Below are positions 58,614 to 64,000 of a stretch of DNA of 64,000 nt, piece by piece (the stretch's first letter is position 1; each line of letters starts with the position of its first letter). Made by a program: the position numbers and the translations under genes. Under the pieces are notes generated by a model, which ran no database searches, was not told the DNA's origin, and saw only the letters and a list, made by a program, of their open reading frames with translations. Source of the stretch: Roridomyces roridus (Eukaryota > Basidiomycota > Agaricomycetes > Agaricales > Mycenaceae); assembly GCA_029378245.1 (NCBI GenBank), contig JARKIF010000025.1, positions 620,001 through 684,000 on the forward strand, in the 5' to 3' direction.

Positions 58614-60277
58614 ATGAATTTTCCAGACTTGCCCCCGGAGATTCTATGCCGCATTCTTTTGCTTGCAGACGCGAAGACCATAATCCGATGCTCCGTTGTG
58701 CGCCTATATCTTATTCGACGGGCCTGTCTTGACTTCCGCAGGTTTCACATACCTGGCACGAGACTATTGCCAGCTGCTCGGAACTGCAGTACGAAATCCA
58801 GCTCTGCAAGGCTGGCCTCGTGTCCGGCCTTCCAAGCTCGATGTCGACGGCGGATAAACTGCAGGCACTGGCGAAGCATCTGCGTGCCTGGGAGAAGCTC
58901 GACTGGACGTCCACTGTGGTCGACCTGCCAGCTGCGTTGGACCCCGCCATGCAGCATAAGCTCGCCGCCGGTGTCTTCGCGCTTCAAGAGGACGGAACGG
59001 AGTTTGTCCACACCCTCACATTACAAGAGAATCCCCCTGCTACGACTCACTCACTTGGCCTCAATCCTCGCACATTCGTGAGCTTGGCGATGGACCCAAC
59101 GCAGGATCTGCTGGTATGTGCATATCCCACATTGGGGCCGGACTCCGAGTCCATCACTGTGGCCTTTCGATCTTTGTCTGCGAATCGACCCCACCCGATG
59201 GCTCGCTGTCCATCTATCACGGTCGAAACTGGCAACGACTATGAGCCCAGGGCGATTCACATCGCCGACGACGTGGTTGGAATGTTGTTTGGAGACCCTG
59301 ATGTCATTCGTGTCTGGGATTGGCGCACTGGGATATTACTTGTGGTCGGTACCGCCAGCGCAACCTGAACCCCCTCTGATATATCTGATTTACATTATCA
59401 TGCCCTAGGATACTCAGCTGGACATGGACCTACCCGACTTTCAATTCATCTCCCCGCGCGTTTTCGTTGTCGCATCCTCCACCGATTCCGGATGGCTCGA
59501 CATCTTCATGATTTCACCCACGAATACCACAGTCCACGTCGCGCGGCTGCGACTCCCAGTAGGCATGCGTCCGGACGGCGAGGCAGCTTGGATGCCGGGA
59601 GGTGTCGACATCCAGAGTGGTCCCGTGTGCGGACACCCCGTACGCGGTTCATTCTTCCCCGGAAGCGAAAACCGCATCTACCTCTGTGCATACAAACTTG
59701 CGCTTGCTCATGGGGACGTCCGTAATATCCGACTCATTGTTCATCAGCGCGCGTTGGTAAGATACGTGTCGCAGTATGTGCGAGAAGGACGAACGGAGTA
59801 CATCGATTCGGAATGGGACGACTGGGGACCCCGCGGCGCCAGGATGCTTCTTGCCAGACAAACCGGTCTTCACTGGGTCTTGTAAAGTCAAAATTCACTC
59901 CATTGCATCGGAACTGACGCTTTCCGTAGTCCTGTACACGGCGAACGGGTCGTGTTTCTCGGCGACCAGGAGCGCCAGCTGCAAGTCTTGGACTTTGGTC
60001 TCATTCATGGCGACCAGGGGAACGATGTGGGCGACAATGATACCTTGGTTCTAGGGCCGACGACTATCGACGGCCTGTTCAAGGAATCCGTTACTACGTA
60101 CCTTCCCTTTCGCCGCACGCTTCTCCGCACGGACGAAGATTTTGATACACTCCTCATGGACCAGAAACATATCATCCTTGGAAATGATGGTGTGCGTGAT
60201 TCCTCCCTTTCCCATTGGCGCGTTGCTTATCGTTGTCCATGATACAGAGGAGCGAGTTGACCGTGTTCAGATTTTAA
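58614..60277 (+). CDS. F-box family protein, copy E (intact)
   Basis: Intact member. Exons 58614-58694, 58742-59344, 59409-59881, 59930-60191 and 60248-60277 sum to 1449 bases, 482 aa plus stop, all phases matching. Exon 1 is the F-box (DLPPEILCRILLLADAKTII). Body: WHETIASCSELQYEIQL, MDPTQDLLVCAY, RVWDWRTGILLVVG, WDDWGPRGARMLL, TTYLPFRRTLL. The 30-base last exon ends LTVFRF. The second intron has a weak GTCGGT donor in the same place as in copies C and D, which supports it. Expected role: substrate receptor of an SCF ubiquitin ligase; target unknown. Less like A-C than they are to one another by eye. Lies tail-to-head after copy D. Confidence 0.83.
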
Positions 60278-60559
60278 CTCTGCAACCTACTGTACGAACG
60301 GGACTCGGCTTCCGGTGGTCTCGGTCGAATGACACATTCTCAGCTCCGAGTCTTTTCTGTTTCCTTCCCTGGCTCTCTCTCTCCCACTCAACGCTCCGTC
60401 AATGTCAGCACCTGTGTCTGATATTATGAGGAAAGCATCAGAATTGATAAGTTTCGATCCCCGAGATATCACGCATTTTTCACTCGAATCTGGAGTTTGG
60501 CCTTCCACAGTCTGCTAGGGTAAGTACTACTGTACCGGTACGAGCCATAGTGAAGTTTC

Positions 60560-61590
60560 ACCCGTGCTTATTCGGCAAGAACTGTATCGATCAAATTCCT
60601 CTTTGCCACCATCACGGCTGTGGCAACTTTGAGGTTCCCTGCATCAAGAAGCACAGATACTTGCGTTGCTAGTCGGGACGCCGGGGACGGAGTTCGGGAA
60701 GGCGGCGGATCACCCATCATCTCACGTAACGGCACCGACGATAAGATTGCGGGGTGATCGAGATTCGATTTAAGTACGAACCACGAATTCCAACCGATTG
60801 TGGGGTGCAAAATGATTGCACTTCTGGACATCGGCGGGCGTGTAATTATGTATCCCGTTAAATCCTAATATCAAGATATCGGGATCGGTTTCCAAAATTT
60901 CAACCCGTCATCAATGGTCAATTTCCTGGAATTACCCACGAGATCGCGGCGAATCCGATCGGTCCTCACAGGGAGATTTTCCGTTTCGAGGCTATCGATG
61001 AAGCACGGTTGCGTTAGAAACCCATATAAAGTGTAATGTGTGTTAGCCTTAACTAATTTAGACACACTATACATTAAGTTATACTGATCTTTCGTTGATA
61101 GACCTGGATCTAGAGAAGCAGGACAAGTTTGGTGCAGTCTCTTTATGGAAATTTCCCGATCCTGGTGTTGAGAACGACTGTGATGCTAGCAAAGGCATTC
61201 AATGATTGTGTATTGGTCGGGGACCCAGACCGTATACGCTGGGGATTTCGTGCTATCCAAGAGGGCCCTAGACTCACGATTCATGACCCACCGACTCACC
61301 TCGACTCGAGGCGGCCGGCCACCAACCAAGAGAAATGCACCAACACCACTGCGCAGTCTGCGCTGCCAGCCAGCGAGAGGCGTTCTTTAATTTCGGTGCC
61401 AATGTGTCGCACATGACGTCACACGTGCGCGCTGGTACATTTGTAGTAAATGCTACATACATAGAACCCTCAACACGAGGCCAGCTGCCGCCACGTCGAC
61501 CGGTTTTCAACCACGCTATCGAGCCATTCGCGGGCCGTGGTCGGCCCGGGCCGGATGAGCCGGGATCACAATGTTTTGCGGAGTTTAAAA
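60560..61590 (+). repeat. dispersed repeat R2, copy 3
   Basis: Plus-strand bases 60700-61590 match the minus strand of 43180-42330: GGCACCGACGATAAGATTGC, GATTTTCCGTTTCGAGGCTA, GAGAAGCAGGACAAG, TCTTTATGGAAAT, GGCGGCCGGCCACCAACCAA and ACCACGTCGACCGGTTTTCAAC-like text. Insertions near 61016-61090 separate the blocks. It begins 280 bases after F-box copy E. Confidence 0.7.
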
Positions 61591-62006
61591 ATGATGGTGA
61601 TGGCTGGAGCCGACGATGTACCGTTACGTCCCTTGATTCAGAACCACCATGCCGCCAAAGCGCTCTCCACCGAGGTTCTCCTGGACCAGTAGTGGCCGCA
61701 CTTCCCTTAGAGCACCACCCGGCCTCTTCTGAGGTCTTCTCAGAGTCGAATTTCCCACCGTACCATCCTTGCTGGCCTTTCCTTGGCCTGTCTCCTTGGG
61801 GTTGGAGTCCTGGACTCACGACAATTCCTCTGGCCGCCGTTGGGCTCCGGCTGGTTTCGGAGTGGATCTAGCTCATTCTGTCACGTCAAGGACGACACAG
61901 GAGGACACAGGTCACTGTCAACACGAGACAGATGGTGGGCTGTGTGCCAAGCCGTCCGCAAGATTTGAATAACTCCTTTCCCTCGACCACCACCATCCAC
62001 CCATCG
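61591..62006. other. intergenic
   Basis: No gene; it holds the promoter side of the next gene. An in-frame upstream ATG at 61932 would add 25 unlikely residues. Confidence 0.3.
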
Positions 62007-63561
62007 ATGTTGCCGCCTTTCTCCTTCTTCAAGAAGCGCAGCCCACCCGCCCTCGTCCTCGCACACGATTTGCTTCCCGTGGAAATCTGGGATGAAATCT
62101 TCCGCCATCTCATGCGGGACGAGGATCTGCTCCAAACAGCCAAAGTTTGCACAATCTTCAGCATCCTCTGCATCTCCTTGCTCCTCACGCGCTACGAGGT
62201 CCCGTCGCTGGATTCCCACGAGCTGATCGTGGACAGCACCATCCTCCCCGTGTTACAGCTTTCAGGCGCCCCGCTCCGCGCACACCGGCTGAGATGCCTA
62301 TTTTTTCATATTGTGGGAGTCCAGCGGGGCCTCGCCGCACTGCGATATATCATCGAAAGATCCGACACACTTCGCCGCGTCGACTTAACGTTCTGCCGGA
62401 ATTTGAAGCACGCACACGAGCGCGATGTTTGGGTGCCGGAAGTTTTCAGGTCGCAGTGGAGAATGCACCAGGAATTCTGGAGCGCTTTGTCTGCCTTGGC
62501 GCTCAAAGCACCTGCGGGACGCGTCGAGATCATGTCGGAGGGCAGGTTTTTCCAGGGTCGCGCAGCAGACGTTGCTGGGTGGAATACGTTTTGCAGGCCA
62601 GCCGGGTCGAACAAGAGGTCTTTCTTCCGAAAACGGCCAACGACTCCAATGGCACCTCAGCAACGACCCGTAGGAGCTCCGAACGGCTCCACGGGGCCTC
62701 TCGACCTCTCTCGTATCTATTCAGTCTCACTGCATACGCTCTCGGACCCAAACCCAGATTCGGCCAATGCCTACACTACACTCTTTGTGTTCAACGCTGA
62801 CCTCGTGGATACTCTGTATCTCAACACGAGTCACCTCCCTACGACTCTCCTCTCCGATGTGCTGCCGATGCTGGACTTCCCCTTCTTGACGCACGTCGTT
62901 GTTCCTGCCGGAATAGAGCCTGCGTCCATGACGGATTTTCTCCTTCGCCATTCAAGGCTCCAGGTTTTCGAACACGCGGAGTACTACGGTGGCCAGCCGA
63001 CACTGACGACGCATCCCATCGCGCATCCGGGATTACTCGTTGACGGCGCTAGGATCCTCTCCATCGCTTGGAACGCTCAACTTGACGATCTACCCCAACA
63101 AATACGATAGCGAGCGTCTAGCGGATCTCAGCCCGGGGCTACGCGTCATTGCTCAGCGTCCCATGGACTCGCCGCCGATACTCCTGGCGCTCAAAGTTAT
63201 GGACGTCGACCACTCCAGCCCCCACATTACGATCCGTCGTATTCCCAATGCCAGCTTCTTCTCCCTCGACGACGAAGCCTCCGCGATCACCCGCTCTCTG
63301 CATTGCGTCCACGAAGTCGAGATCACATCTGCCTCCCGGGAAACCGCTACTGCGATGGTATCCTGGCTCGCGCTGTTCCCTGCGCTGACCACAGTGACGT
63401 TCGACGTGTATGAGGATGAGTATTTAGAGAGGTTGGGCCCGCTGCCAGATACTGCTGCAAAGCAGGAGGCGTATGATGCGTTGAGGCGGTTGGTTGAGGG
63501 GATGCTTCAGGGTCTGGACGTTCAGGTAAGGTTGGGTTGTTTTTTTGGGACCTGGGTATAA
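62007..63561 (+). CDS. F-box-like protein with one frame break
   Basis: A different F-box-type protein. The start at 62007 (MLPPFSFFKKRSPP) puts an F-box-like segment at residues 20-60 (DLLPVEIWDEIFRHLMRDED), followed by Leu-rich text (LRCLFFHIVGVQRGLAALRY; DTLYLNTSHLPTTLLSDVLP). The frame runs to 63110, but coding quality passes to another frame near 63030-63045 (LTALGSSPSLGTLNLTIYPN) and continues to 63561 (ALFPALTTVTFDVYEDEYLE). No intron fits; one extra base near 63040 would explain it. A GTAAGG donor at 63525 suggests a last intron and a C-terminus not resolved. Either a young pseudogene or a sequence error. Not closely related to copies A-E. Confidence 0.62.
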
Positions 63562-63795
63562 TGATATGAGCCCGTGAAAGGTTCGGGGCTATCTATAATT
63601 ATAAAGCTTCAGTTCAGCGGTGTTTGCTCGAATCGGATCGGACTTGAGTTTGAATGTTGAAATGGACAGAGGGACTGTCAAGTCGTCAATTGATTGCTGC
63701 TATTGTGTAGTCTCGAGCTCGAGTCAGTAGTTCGAGTCCACCCAAAATGTTCTACTTGCGGTAACATTCTAGTAGAATGTACAAGGCAGAACAAA
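63562..63795. other. intergenic
   Basis: Convergent 3' ends of two genes; contains GTTCTACTTGCGGTAACATTC-like text recalling the 8.2 kb motifs. No gene is seen. Confidence 0.3.
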
Positions 63796-64000
63796 CTAAT
63801 GAATCTCCGTGCCCTCCTCATTCAAAAGACGGTCAATAACAAATATAATCTCACCCTTCTTGGTCAACCTTCCCAACCGCAGGTGATCTGCCAGCACCTT
63901 CAAGCCCTCGTGGATGACCGAAATGTGCGTCCGCAATGGAATCACCTAAACACGCGGCCTTTTGCCGTCTGTAACGCACAGCCCATTGGCCATGCAACTG
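63796..64000 (-). CDS. last exon of a gene running off the right edge
   Basis: Minus-strand exon 63945-63796 codes 49 clean residues (VIPLRTHISVIHEGLKVLAD ... IDRLLNEEGTEIH) and ends with TAG at 63796-63798. It is preceded by an acceptor (GTGTTTAG) at 63946, so an intron and earlier exons continue towards and past 64000. The text is amphipathic and charged, without a domain I can name. Convergent with the F-box-like gene. Confidence 0.6.

Overview
The window looks like nuclear DNA of a basidiomycete fungus, most likely an Agaricomycete of the mushroom order Agaricales. The genes are cut by many 40-65 base GT..AG introns. The protein set is typical of that group: a Zn2Cys6 regulator, an NB-ARC/TPR NLR with a glycine-rich N-terminus, a DUF6535 membrane protein, MYND and F-box proteins, an RlpA-like small secreted protein, and a GATA factor. 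No species can be named from the sequence. The other half of the window is repeats and small DNA transposons, so this reads as a repeat-rich accessory region with islands of genes.

Layout. 0-3.6 kb: a Zn2Cys6 transcription factor (minus, running off the left edge) diverges from an FAD-dependent monooxygenase (plus), a possible regulator/enzyme pair. 3.7-6.65 kb: an NLR with 8 TPR units. 7.4-12.2 kb: nested repeats, namely an inverted pair of 300 bp repeats, a fold-back element with hairpins, and a hAT-like MITE. 12.4-14.2 kb: a MYND-finger gene with a frame break. 17.5-20.0 kb: a 5'-truncated NLR copy with a nonsense codon. 20.4-23.4 kb: a 3.06 kb CACTA-like element inserted in a copy of the 300 bp repeat.

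25.6-40.7 kb: three members of an F-box family on the minus strand, one of them decayed, around a DUF6535 gene, an RlpA-like secreted protein gene, two unrecognised genes, and a small secreted protein gene split by a hAT-like MITE. 41.7-46.5 kb: a cluster of tRNA-like modules, each with a Pol III box B and mostly a T-run just downstream, including three tandem pairs; more lie at 54.6-55.2 kb. 47.0-48.1 kb: a TIR element with perfect 24 bp ends. 50.5-53.7 kb: a two-finger GATA factor. 56.7-60.3 kb: two more F-box paralogs in tandem, the first lacking its F-box exon next to a dispersed repeat. 62.0-63.6 kb: an unrelated F-box-like gene with one frame break. 63.8-64.0 kb: the last exon of a gene running off the right edge.

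How it fits together: the window shows gene families (NLR, F-box) copied locally and decaying next to transposons. The intact core is the GATA factor, the DUF6535 gene, NLR copy 1, the monooxygenase and F-box copies C and E. The least explained structure is the array of tRNA-like Pol III-type units at 43.9-46.5 kb.
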